From Methylovirgula sp. (GTDB lineage: Bacteria; Pseudomonadota; Alphaproteobacteria; Rhizobiales; Beijerinckiaceae), in NCBI RefSeq assembly GCF_037200945.1, contig NZ_JBBCGP010000001.1:806001-870000 (forward strand): a stretch of 64,000 bases of DNA, given 5' to 3'. Shown one piece after another: positions 9,020 through 16,357 of the stretch; the stretch's first letter is position 1, and every line of letters begins with the position of its first letter. The position numbers and the translations under genes were made by a program. The notes below the pieces were generated by a model. That model did no database searches. It saw only the letters and a list, made by a program, of their open reading frames with translations, and had not been told where the DNA came from.

Positions 9020-9331
9020 CGGCGAGGCGTCGAATCAGCGATTCTTTTTGAATTGAAACGAAAAGCGGCGTTCGTTTCGGCTCCCGTCCGCGATTCCGGG
9101 CGCGAAGAGAAAGCTCGCTCGCCGACACAGGTTCGCCACATTTGCTGGCTTACCTGAACTGGTCTTCATCATTCGGCAACATCAAGAGTGTCAGGGATGT
9201 GAGACGACCGTTGAACGGGGGAGCGTTTCATCCCAGGAGCGCTGACGGTTCTCGGTAAATGCAGGTATAGGCGGAGACGCCCGAACGAGCAGATCGGCTT
9301 AACCGCCGTATCCGAGAACCGGGGATTTGTT
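9020..9331 (+). other. Long intergenic leader with a distant inverted repeat
   Basis: 312 bases without a supported gene between the L,D-transpeptidase and the DUF882 gene. Near the 3' end, CGGTTCTCGG (9246-9255) and CCGAGAACCG (9312-9321) form a perfect ten-base inverted repeat, with a smaller GGCG/CGCC hairpin inside. The right arm touches the GGGGA that precedes the TTG start at 9332, so folding could affect translation. It is unknown whether the DUF882 gene has its own promoter here. Confidence 0.5.
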
Positions 9332-10999
9332 TTGCCAAAACCGCGCTTAAGCACGGATTCTGCAGTATGCGCCCGGCGGCGCCGGGGCGAGGTAGTCACA
9401 AATTTGCTCAGGGTAAAATCGAGCGCGATCAAATCCGCTCTCAAGGTGCAGTCCGCGGCCGGCAAAATTTTAGCAGCTGGTCTTATCGGCTCCTGCCTTC
9501 TCCTATTTGCACCTTCCGTTACAGAATCGGCGAAAGCCAACGGCGATACGCGCACGATCTACCTCTATCACGCGCATACGGGTGAATCGATCGACGCCAC
9601 ATATCTCGTCGACGGCCATTACGATCCCGAAGTTCTCAGAAAGCTGAATTGGTTCCTGCGCGACTGGCGGCGCAACGAAGAAACCAATATGGACCCGCGC
9701 CTCTTCGACGCGGTGTGGGAAGCCTATCGCGGCGCCGGCGCGACCGACCGCATCACCGTCCTTTGCGGCTATCGTTCGCCGGAAACCAACGCCATGCTGC
9801 GGCGGCGCTCGCGCGCAGTTGCCGAACATTCGCAACATATTCTCGGCAAAGCCATGGACACGACGATGCACGGCATGTCGATGGAGCATGTGCGCGAATC
9901 CGCCGCCCGGCTGCAAATGGGCGGCGTCGGCTATTATGGCGATACGAATTTCGTTCATATCGATGTTGGCGGCGTGCGGATGTGGCCGCGCATGACCTAT
10001 GCGCAGCTGATGCGGCTGTTCCCCGACGGGAAGACTGTCCATATCGCATCGGACGGGCGCACGCTGCCGGGCTATGACGAAGCGCGCGCGGAACTCGCCG
10101 CTAATGGCACTGCCGTCGCAAGCCTGCCGCCGTCGCAGCATTCGGGCATCGGGGCTTTCTTCGCCTGGCTCTTGGGCAAGGGCAACAGCGGCGACGACGA
10201 GGATAACGCTTCGACCGAACAGCAACCCACGGCGCCAGCGCCGACGCAGGTTGCCGCCGCGCAAGCCCCCGCAACGCCGGCAGAGGCGATGCAGGCTGAC
10301 GCGACCGGCAGTATCCCCGATCGTTCGAGCGACACTCGCGCTGCCGAGGCCGCTGCGGCGCCGGACGCCGTGACCGCCTCCATCGACATGCCGCTGCCAC
10401 CGCAGCGTCCCGACGATCTTGTCGCCATGGCCGACGTGCCTTTGCCCCCCGAGCGGCCGGCGTTCCAGTTCACGGCGCTTCTGTCACCGGCGGCGCCGGT
10501 TGTCGTCGCGGAAGCCGAAACCTCCGCACCTGATCTTCCTGGCATCATTACCCAGGGTCCGGACGATGGCCGCCCGCGGCAGGGACTCTCGCGGATGTAT
10601 GGCGTTCCGGCGCTGGTTCTGGCCTACGCGCCGGTGGCGCAGATGGAAGGATTGCGCCGCGCGGCGCATCATTCGGAGGCAATAGCGTCCCCTCCGGCTA
10701 ACGCCGTGACGATCGTCCCGGCCCGCCTTGACGGCTCGAATTTCGGCAGCCTCACCAGCGGCACCGAGGTGGCGGAACTCGCCAGCGCGACGGTTTTCGG
10801 ACCCACGGCAATCGGGCTGCGAAGCGCCGCACGAGTGGAAAATACGGCTTTGTTCGCCGAGCCGCGAGCCGATTATCTTGAGCATTTCCGGCGCGCCCCT
10901 GAGACGCTCCCCGCGGATCGCTTCGCGGTGGCCTCGGTCCCGGCACTGCGCCAGGATGATGGCGCTGTCGCGCTGGACGACAGCCGCTCCGGCGACTGA
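9332..10999 (+). CDS. DUF882 / M15-type murein endopeptidase (MepK-like) with long Pro-rich tail
   Basis: An exported zinc peptidase-like protein, 555 residues from TTG 9332. The N-terminal hydrophobic stretch KILAAGLIGSCLLLF precedes the DUF882/YcbK domain (about 70-235). That domain contains GYRSPETN, the zinc-ligand block SQHILGKAMD, and FVHIDVG with the last His/Asp pair. E. coli YcbK (MepK) cleaves 3-3 crosslinks, the product of L,D-transpeptidases such as the upstream gene. The remaining 300 residues are Ala/Pro-rich, include two PLPP-x-RP motifs and are not catalytic. The start is uncertain: TTG 9332 has GGGGA seven bases upstream, and GTG 9446 directly before the hydrophobic stretch is an alternative. 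Confidence 0.88.
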   Translation: MPKPRLSTDSAVCARRRRGEVVTNLLRVKSSAIKSALKVQSAAGKILAAGLIGSCLLLFAPSVTESAKANGDTRTIYLYHAHTGESIDATYLVDGHYDPEVLRKLNWFLRDWRRNEETNMDPRLFDAVWEAYRGAGATDRITVLCGYRSPETNAMLRRRSRAVAEHSQHILGKAMDTTMHGMSMEHVRESAARLQMGGVGYYGDTNFVHIDVGGVRMWPRMTYAQLMRLFPDGKTVHIASDGRTLPGYDEARAELAANGTAVASLPPSQHSGIGAFFAWLLGKGNSGDDEDNASTEQQPTAPAPTQVAAAQAPATPAEAMQADATGSIPDRSSDTRAAEAAAAPDAVTASIDMPLPPQRPDDLVAMADVPLPPERPAFQFTALLSPAAPVVVAEAETSAPDLPGIITQGPDDGRPRQGLSRMYGVPALVLAYAPVAQMEGLRRAAHHSEAIASPPANAVTIVPARLDGSNFGSLTSGTEVAELASATVFGPTAIGLRSAARVENTALFAEPRADYLEHFRRAPETLPADRFAVASVPALRQDDGAVALDDSRSGD

Positions 11000-11298
11000 A
11001 CCGATTTATCGAATCGCCAAAATCTGAACTGTGGGCGCCTGCGCGGCGCCCGCGGGCGTTTCCCGTAGCGTCCAAGCCAGAGCCAGCGCGAAGGCGGCGC
11101 CGAACGAGAGGGCGCGGAACATTTGCGCCATTGTTACGACCGGACCGCGGAAGCGGCGACTACGGATTTTCAACATACCCGAATTGCTCTGTTTCACCGG
11201 CACGCGGCTTATGTCCAGAGTGTTAACCTTAATTGGTTAGCGATGCTTTACCTCGCGCCTGGCCGCGGGTCTCCGACTGACGTCCAGTTGCATCGATT
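11000..11298. other. Intergenic region between DUF882 and ATP-grasp genes
   Basis: About 300 bases with no strong gene. A weak minus-strand frame (11006-11176) could encode a one-helix peptide and is listed separately. Otherwise I see only the approach to the promoter candidate at 11299-11327. Confidence 0.5.
11006..11176 (-). CDS. Possible small single-helix membrane or exported peptide
   Basis: A 56-codon frame from ATG 11176: a basic N-terminus (MLKIRSRRFRG), a hydrophobic core (LSFGAAFALALAW) and a short tail. It looks like a signal anchor, but no ribosome site is visible and no family is recognised. It ends six bases beyond the convergent DUF882 stop. It could equally be a chance frame in GC-rich DNA. 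Confidence 0.22.
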   Translation of the reverse strand: MLKIRSRRFRGPVVTMAQMFRALSFGAAFALALAWTLRETPAGAAQAPTVQILAIR

Positions 11299-11327
11299 TT
11301 GCTTAATATGATCCGATACTAATAATT
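11299..11327 (+). promoter_or_regulatory. Candidate sigma-70 promoter for the ATP-grasp gene
   Basis: TTGCTT (11299-11304) and ATAATT (11322-11327) are separated by 17 bases, ending 19 bases before the ATG at 11347, in the only AT-rich patch of this spacer. Found by eye only. Confidence 0.35.
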
Positions 11328-11346
11328 AGCGGACCGGGTTGCGCAC

Positions 11347-12825
11347 ATGGGGCCGTGTTTTGATGAAATGACGCTGCCGGACGGCTCAACGCGCGCCGTC
11401 TATGAAAAAGTTGCTCGCTGGCTGAAGGAAGAGCCGCCGGAACATCTCGCATCGCGGCGGACGCAGGCGGAGCTTCTGTTCCGCCGGATCGGCATCACGT
11501 TCGCGGTTTATGGCAGCAAGGACGCGGCCGAACGGCTGATCCCCTTCGATATCGTGCCCCGCGTGATCGGCAGCGCCGAATGGGCGCGGCTGGAGACCGG
11601 TCTCTTCCAACGCGTCAACGCGCTCAACATGTTTCTCGCCGATATTTACGGCGCACAGGAAATCCTCAAAAGCGGTCGTATTCCGCCGGATATCATCCTC
11701 AGCAACCCGTTCTATCTGCCCATGATGCAGGGCCTTAAAGTCCCGCACAATGTCTATGTGCAGATCGCCGGCATTGATGTCGTCCGCGTCGACGCGAATG
11801 ATTTCTATGTGCTGGAAGATAATCTGCGCACGCCATCCGGCGTCTCCTACATGCTCGAAAATCGCGAAGTCATGATGCGGCTGGCGCCGGATCTCTTCTC
11901 CGAGCATCGCGTCGCGCCGGTCGAGAATTATCCCGATATCCTGCTCGCGACGCTGCGCTCGGTTGCGCCGGAGTCAACGCAGGGCGAACCGAGCATCGCT
12001 CTGCTGACGCCCGGCCAATTCAATTCCGCCTATTACGAACATTCCTTCCTGGCCGACCGGCTTGGCGTCGAATTGGTCGAAGGGCGCGATCTGCTCGTGC
12101 GGGACGATATCGTCTATATGCGCACGACCGAGGGGCCGAAGCGCGTCGATGTCATTTACCGGCGCATCGACGATGCTTTCCTCGACCCGCTCACCTTTAA
12201 TCCGGAGTCAGTGCTCGGCGTACCGGGTCTTTTCGCTGCCTATAAAGCGGGCAATGTGACGCTGGCAAATGCGGTCGGTACGGGCATCGGCGACGACAAG
12301 GCGATTTACAGCTATGTGCCGGACATCATCGAATTCTACCTCGGCGAAAAGCCGATCCTGAAAAACGTGCCGACCTGGCGCTGCCGTGAGCCCGAGGCGC
12401 TCGCCTATGTGCTCGCGCATCTTCCGGAACTGGTCGTGAAGGAAGTCAACGGCTCCGGCGGCTACGGCATGCTCATCGGGCCGCATGCGACGCAGGCGGA
12501 ACTGGCGCTCTTCGCCGAAAAGCTCCGCGTCGATCCGAACAATTTCATCGCCCAGCCGACGCTCGCGCTTTCGACTTGCCCAACAGCACTTGATAGCGGC
12601 GTTGCGCCGCGGCACGTCGATTTACGGCCCTTTGTGCTCTCCGGATCAGACGGGGTGCGTGTTGTGCCGGGCGGCCTCACGCGCGTGGCGTTGAAGGAAG
12701 GCTCGCTTGTCGTCAATTCCTCGCAGGGCGGCGGGACCAAGGATACCTGGGTGGTCTCCGATGCAGGCCTTATGGACGCCACGGGTGTTATAGGTCAGAC
12801 TCAAAGTCAGACGTCTTCGTTCTAG
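11347..12825 (+). CDS. Circularly permuted ATP-grasp type 2 family protein
   Basis: A 492-residue cytoplasmic protein of the circularly permuted ATP-grasp family (formerly DUF404/DUF407, COG2308). Visible family blocks are DIYGAQEIL with the following proline-rich segment, DFYVLEDNLRTPSGVSYMLENR, the acidic VDVIYRRIDDAFLDPL, VKEVNGSGGYGMLIG with the nucleotide-binding glycine loop, and VDLRPFVL. Such enzymes are predicted to activate a carboxylate with ATP and join it to an amine; no product is known for this lineage. It is followed after 22 bases by the alpha-E gene, its near-universal partner. The transglutaminase-like gene often found third in this operon is missing here. Confidence 0.92.
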   Translation: MGPCFDEMTLPDGSTRAVYEKVARWLKEEPPEHLASRRTQAELLFRRIGITFAVYGSKDAAERLIPFDIVPRVIGSAEWARLETGLFQRVNALNMFLADIYGAQEILKSGRIPPDIILSNPFYLPMMQGLKVPHNVYVQIAGIDVVRVDANDFYVLEDNLRTPSGVSYMLENREVMMRLAPDLFSEHRVAPVENYPDILLATLRSVAPESTQGEPSIALLTPGQFNSAYYEHSFLADRLGVELVEGRDLLVRDDIVYMRTTEGPKRVDVIYRRIDDAFLDPLTFNPESVLGVPGLFAAYKAGNVTLANAVGTGIGDDKAIYSYVPDIIEFYLGEKPILKNVPTWRCREPEALAYVLAHLPELVVKEVNGSGGYGMLIGPHATQAELALFAEKLRVDPNNFIAQPTLALSTCPTALDSGVAPRHVDLRPFVLSGSDGVRVVPGGLTRVALKEGSLVVNSSQGGGTKDTWVVSDAGLMDATGVIGQTQSQTSSF

Positions 12826-12847
12826 CTGTATCCGTGCGGATTGAAAC

Positions 12848-13813
12848 ATGCTGGCTCGCACTGCCGATAATCTCTACTGGCTCGCCCGCTACATGGAGCG
12901 CGCCGATTTTCTCGCGCGTATTCTGGACGCCACGCGGCGACTCGCGACCGTCCCGACCGTCAAAGCAGGCCCTGGCACCGGGACCGAATGGGATAGCGTG
13001 CTTGAGGCCTCCGGCGCGGCCGAAGATTTCCGTAAGACCGGCAGCATGCCGGACGAGGCGAGTGTCGTCGATTATCTGACCTTTGCGGAAGACAACCCCT
13101 CCTCCATCTGCAATTGCCTCGAAAAAGCGCGCATGAACGCGCGCGGCGTACGCACCGCGCTGACCGCGGAAATGTGGGACGCCATCAACGGCGCTTGGAT
13201 CGAGATGCGGCGCTACCTTCAGGCGCGCGACAACAGTACCTACTACGATCGTATCGAGCTGACGCGCTTTCTCGATTTCGTCAAAAAAGCCTCGCTCGAT
13301 TATGACGGCGCCGCCCACCGCACCATGCTGCGCAACGATTCCTACTGGTTCTCGCGCCTCGGGCTTTATATCGAACGCGCCGACAACACGGCGCGCATCC
13401 TCGACGTGAAATACAATATCCTGCTGCCGGAATCCGAGACGATCGGCGGGTCGCTCGACTATTTCCAATGGGCCTCGATCCTGCGCGCCGTCTCGGCGCT
13501 CAATGCCTATCATTGGGTTTACCGTACCAGCCTCAAGCCCTGGCTTATCGCCGATCTGCTGATCCTGCGGATGGAAATGCCGCGCTCGCTCATCGCCTGT
13601 TACGACAACATCGTCCGCTTTCTTGACTCGATCGGCCAGACCTACGGACAAAAGGGCACCGCGCAAGTTCAGGCGCATCAGGTGATGACGCGGCTGATGA
13701 AATCCTCGACCAAGGAAATATTCCAGTCAGGGTTGCACGAGTTCGTCACCACGTTCGTTGAGGACAACACCCGCCTCGGCACCACGATCTGCCAACAATA
13801 TCTTTTCGAGTAG
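12848..13813 (+). CDS. Alpha-E domain-containing protein (DUF403)
   Basis: A 321-residue, almost entirely helical protein of the alpha-E family (COG2307). The family opening is clear: MLARTADNLYWLARYMERA; later come FSRLGLYIERADNTARILD, the repeated ERADNxAR-type helix, and the basic C-terminal segment. No catalytic residues are known. The fixed pairing with circularly permuted ATP-grasp proteins indicates that the two act together, and comparative genomics has proposed peptide synthesis or tagging. It shares the transcript from the upstream promoter candidate. Next comes the SxtJ-like gene after a 105-base gap, rather than the expected transglutaminase-like gene. Confidence 0.93.
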   Translation: MLARTADNLYWLARYMERADFLARILDATRRLATVPTVKAGPGTGTEWDSVLEASGAAEDFRKTGSMPDEASVVDYLTFAEDNPSSICNCLEKARMNARGVRTALTAEMWDAINGAWIEMRRYLQARDNSTYYDRIELTRFLDFVKKASLDYDGAAHRTMLRNDSYWFSRLGLYIERADNTARILDVKYNILLPESETIGGSLDYFQWASILRAVSALNAYHWVYRTSLKPWLIADLLILRMEMPRSLIACYDNIVRFLDSIGQTYGQKGTAQVQAHQVMTRLMKSSTKEIFQSGLHEFVTTFVEDNTRLGTTICQQYLFE

Positions 13814-13918
13814 CGCTCACGCCGCCGTGAAAGCGAACTTTTAGGTCGCTTCGGCGCCCCATGGATTTTTCGCGCGGGTTGTGCGAAGACGCTCGCCGAA
13901 ACACGCGGGCGGGCACTT

Positions 13919-14344
13919 TTGACGCAGACGCACGAAACCATCGCGAGCTTCCGCAAAGTTGAGGCGAGTTCGGATCGCAAATTCGGCCTGACGGTCGGCG
14001 CACTACTCGCCGCCGCGAGCCTGTTGCCGCTGCTGCATCATCGTGCGCCGCACTTTTGGCTGTTGATCGTGGCCGCCGTCCTTGTCGTTTTGGGCCTCGC
14101 CTTCCCGGCCGCATTGACAGGGTTGAACCGCGCATGGTTCAAACTCGGCCTCGCGCTGAATACGATCGTCAGCCCGATCGTGATGGGCCTTTTGTTCTAT
14201 GGCGCTGTTGTGCCCGTCGGCTGGTTTTTGCGCAAACAGGGTGAGGACATCCTCGCGCTGAAAGCTGAGCCGGACGCGACGACCTATTGGGCCACGCGCA
14301 CGCCGCCAGGCCCCGCCTCCGGTACGCTGGGTAAACAATTCTAG
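13919..14344 (+). CDS. SxtJ family membrane protein
   Basis: A 141-residue inner-membrane protein with three hydrophobic segments (about 24-40, 45-66 and 78-102), a basic WFLRKQGED loop and a hydrophilic tail. Size and topology fit the SxtJ family, whose members sit beside SxtI-type carbamoyltransferases, as here. The start is TTG 13919; no in-frame ATG lies near and the ribosome site is weak. It is followed after 12 bases by a 49-residue DUF5989 protein and then by the carbamoyltransferase, so the three are surely one operon. Its biochemical role is unknown; holding the soluble carbamoyltransferase at the membrane is my inference. Confidence 0.8.
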   Translation: MTQTHETIASFRKVEASSDRKFGLTVGALLAAASLLPLLHHRAPHFWLLIVAAVLVVLGLAFPAALTGLNRAWFKLGLALNTIVSPIVMGLLFYGAVVPVGWFLRKQGEDILALKAEPDATTYWATRTPPGPASGTLGKQF

Positions 14345-14356
14345 GGAGATCCCGGA

Positions 14357-14506
14357 ATGTCGATTTTCGCTGAGCTTTTCGAATTCCTCGGGACCCGCAA
14401 GAAATTCTGGCTGATCCCGCTGCTCGTGCTTTTCCTCGTCTTCGGCGGCCTGTTCGTCTTGACGCAAGGTTCTGTCGTCGCACCGTTCATCTATACGCTG
14501 TTCTAA
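14357..14506 (+). CDS. DUF5989 family small membrane protein (SxtK-like)
   Basis: A 49-residue protein: an amphipathic start (MSIFAELFEFLGTRKKFWL), then one transmembrane helix of about 22 residues (LLVLFLVFGGLFVL) and a short tail. This is the pattern of DUF5989/SxtK proteins, and the position between the SxtJ-like gene and the carbamoyltransferase matches the sxtI-J-K set. The start ATG has GGAG eight bases upstream; the stop TAA lies six bases before the next GTG. It is easy to miss because of its size. Function unknown; probably a membrane partner of its neighbours. Confidence 0.85.
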   Translation: MSIFAELFEFLGTRKKFWLIPLLVLFLVFGGLFVLTQGSVVAPFIYTLF

Positions 14507-14512
14507 TCGCCG

Positions 14513-16354
14513 GTGCGTGTTCTCGGGATTTCAGCCTTTTATCACGACGCCGCCGCAGCATTGGTCGAGGACGGCCGTATCCTTGCCGCCGCGCAAGAAG
14601 AACGCTTCACCCGCAAGAAGCACGATCCTGCCTTTCCGCGCCAGGCGATTGAATATTGCCTGAGCCAGACCGCAGATGGCGCAGCCGGTATCGATCGCAT
14701 TATCTTCTACGAAAAGCCGTTCGTGAAATTCGAGCGTCTGCTTGAGACTTATGTCGCCTTCGCGCCACGAGGGTTTGCCTCATTCCGCAAGGCGATGCCG
14801 TTATGGATCGGCGAGAAACTCTTTCAGCGCGACCTGCTTCTGCGCGAGTTAAAGGCGATCGATCCCGCGCTCGGCGACCGGAGGAAGCTCGGCTTCAGCG
14901 AACATCATTATTCGCATGCGGCCTCGGCCTATTACCCGTCGCCTTTCACGTCGGCGCTCGTCCTGACAATGGACGGCGTCGGCGAATGGGCGACGACGAG
15001 CCTTGCGCTTGGCCAGGGCGATGATCTCAACATCATCAAGGAAATCCGCTTTCCACATTCGCTCGGCCTGCTCTATTCGGCCTTCACCTATTACACCGGC
15101 TTCAAGGTGAATTCGGGCGAGTATAAAGTCATGGGTCTCGCACCTTATGGCGCGCCAAAATATGCGCAGACGATCCTTGATCATCTGATCGACGTGAAGG
15201 CCGACGGCTCATTTCGGCTGAACATGGATTATTTTTCCTACGCGACCGGCCTGACGATGACCGACGCTCGGTTCGATGCGTTGTTTGGCGGACCGCCGCG
15301 CACGCCTGATCAGAGGCTCGATCAGCGCCATATGGATCTCGCTGCCTCGGTCCAGGCGGTGACCGAAGAGATCGTCCTGCGTTTGACGCGCGCGGCAGCC
15401 AGCGAAACCGGCGAGAAAAATCTCTGCCTCGCTGGCGGCGTCGCGCTGAATTGCGTCGCCAACGGCAAAATTCTTCGCGACGGCAAATTCGAGCGTATTT
15501 TCATCCAACCCGCAGCCGGCGATGCTGGCGGGGCGCTCGGCGCGGCTTTCGCCGGCTATTACGACGGCCGCCGCGACGACCAACGAAAATCGGTCGTGCA
15601 AGAGCCGGACGCGATGCAGGGAAGCTATCTCGGGCCTGCCTATGCGCAGGACGACATCGAGACGCGGCTGCAAAATGCCGGCGCGAAATTCGATGTCGTC
15701 GATGACACGACCTTGATCTCCGAAACGGCGGCGGCGCTCGCGCGAGGTCAGGCTGTCGGCTGGCATCAGGGCCGGATGGAATTCGGCCCCCGCGCGCTCG
15801 GCGGACGCTCGATCCTTGGCGATCCTCGCTCGCCGACGATGCAGAAGGCGCTGAACCTCAAAGTAAAATATCGCGAGAGTTTCCGCCCGTTCGCGCCCTC
15901 CGTGCTGCGGGAACATGTCAGCGAATGGTTCGATCTCGACAGCGATTCGCCCTATATGCTGCTCGTCGCCAACGTCAAAGAGACGCGCTGCCGCAAAATG
16001 TCAGGCGACGAAGAACATCTGTTCGGCATCGACAAGCTGAATATTCTGCGCTCGGAGATTCCGGCCGTGACGCATGTCGATTATTCGGCGCGCGTCCAGA
16101 CGGTTCATAAAGAAACCAATCCACGCTACCACGCCTTGATCGAGAAATTCGCCGAATTGACCGGCTGCCCGGTGCTCGTCAACACGAGCTTCAATGTGCG
16201 CGGCGAGCCGATCGTCATGACGCCGGAAGACGCGTTCGCCTGCTTCATGGGAACGGAAATCGAGTTCCTCGCCGCCGGCAATTGCATTCTGCGCAAGGAC
16301 GCGCAGAACCCGGCGCTCAAGCGCGATTACAAGGACGCCTTTGAACTGGACTGA
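14513..16354 (+). CDS. Carbamoyltransferase (NodU/CmcH/SxtI family)
   Basis: A 613-residue enzyme that transfers a carbamoyl group from carbamoyl phosphate, via carbamoyladenylate, to a hydroxyl acceptor. The N-terminal Kae1-like domain (about 1-340) has GISAFYHDAAAALV, EERFTRKKHD, the metal-binding HHYSHAASAYYPS and LTMDGVGEW. The C-terminal domain has the signature GRMEFGPRALGGRSILGDPR, then FRPFAPSVL and LVNTSFNVRGEPIV. Length is normal. The start is GTG 14513, six bases after the DUF5989 stop. The acceptor is unknown; NodU, antibiotic and saxitoxin enzymes show that this family decorates very different small molecules and sugars. It converges with an SGNH hydrolase only three bases away. 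Confidence 0.93.
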   Translation: MRVLGISAFYHDAAAALVEDGRILAAAQEERFTRKKHDPAFPRQAIEYCLSQTADGAAGIDRIIFYEKPFVKFERLLETYVAFAPRGFASFRKAMPLWIGEKLFQRDLLLRELKAIDPALGDRRKLGFSEHHYSHAASAYYPSPFTSALVLTMDGVGEWATTSLALGQGDDLNIIKEIRFPHSLGLLYSAFTYYTGFKVNSGEYKVMGLAPYGAPKYAQTILDHLIDVKADGSFRLNMDYFSYATGLTMTDARFDALFGGPPRTPDQRLDQRHMDLAASVQAVTEEIVLRLTRAAASETGEKNLCLAGGVALNCVANGKILRDGKFERIFIQPAAGDAGGALGAAFAGYYDGRRDDQRKSVVQEPDAMQGSYLGPAYAQDDIETRLQNAGAKFDVVDDTTLISETAAALARGQAVGWHQGRMEFGPRALGGRSILGDPRSPTMQKALNLKVKYRESFRPFAPSVLREHVSEWFDLDSDSPYMLLVANVKETRCRKMSGDEEHLFGIDKLNILRSEIPAVTHVDYSARVQTVHKETNPRYHALIEKFAELTGCPVLVNTSFNVRGEPIVMTPEDAFACFMGTEIEFLAAGNCILRKDAQNPALKRDYKDAFELD

Positions 16355-16357
16355 TGA

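Noticed and set aside
13919..16354. Saxitoxin biosynthesis
   Set aside because: Only the three accessory/carbamoyl genes resemble sxtI/J/K; no polyketide-like sxtA, amidinotransferase or other core genes are present.
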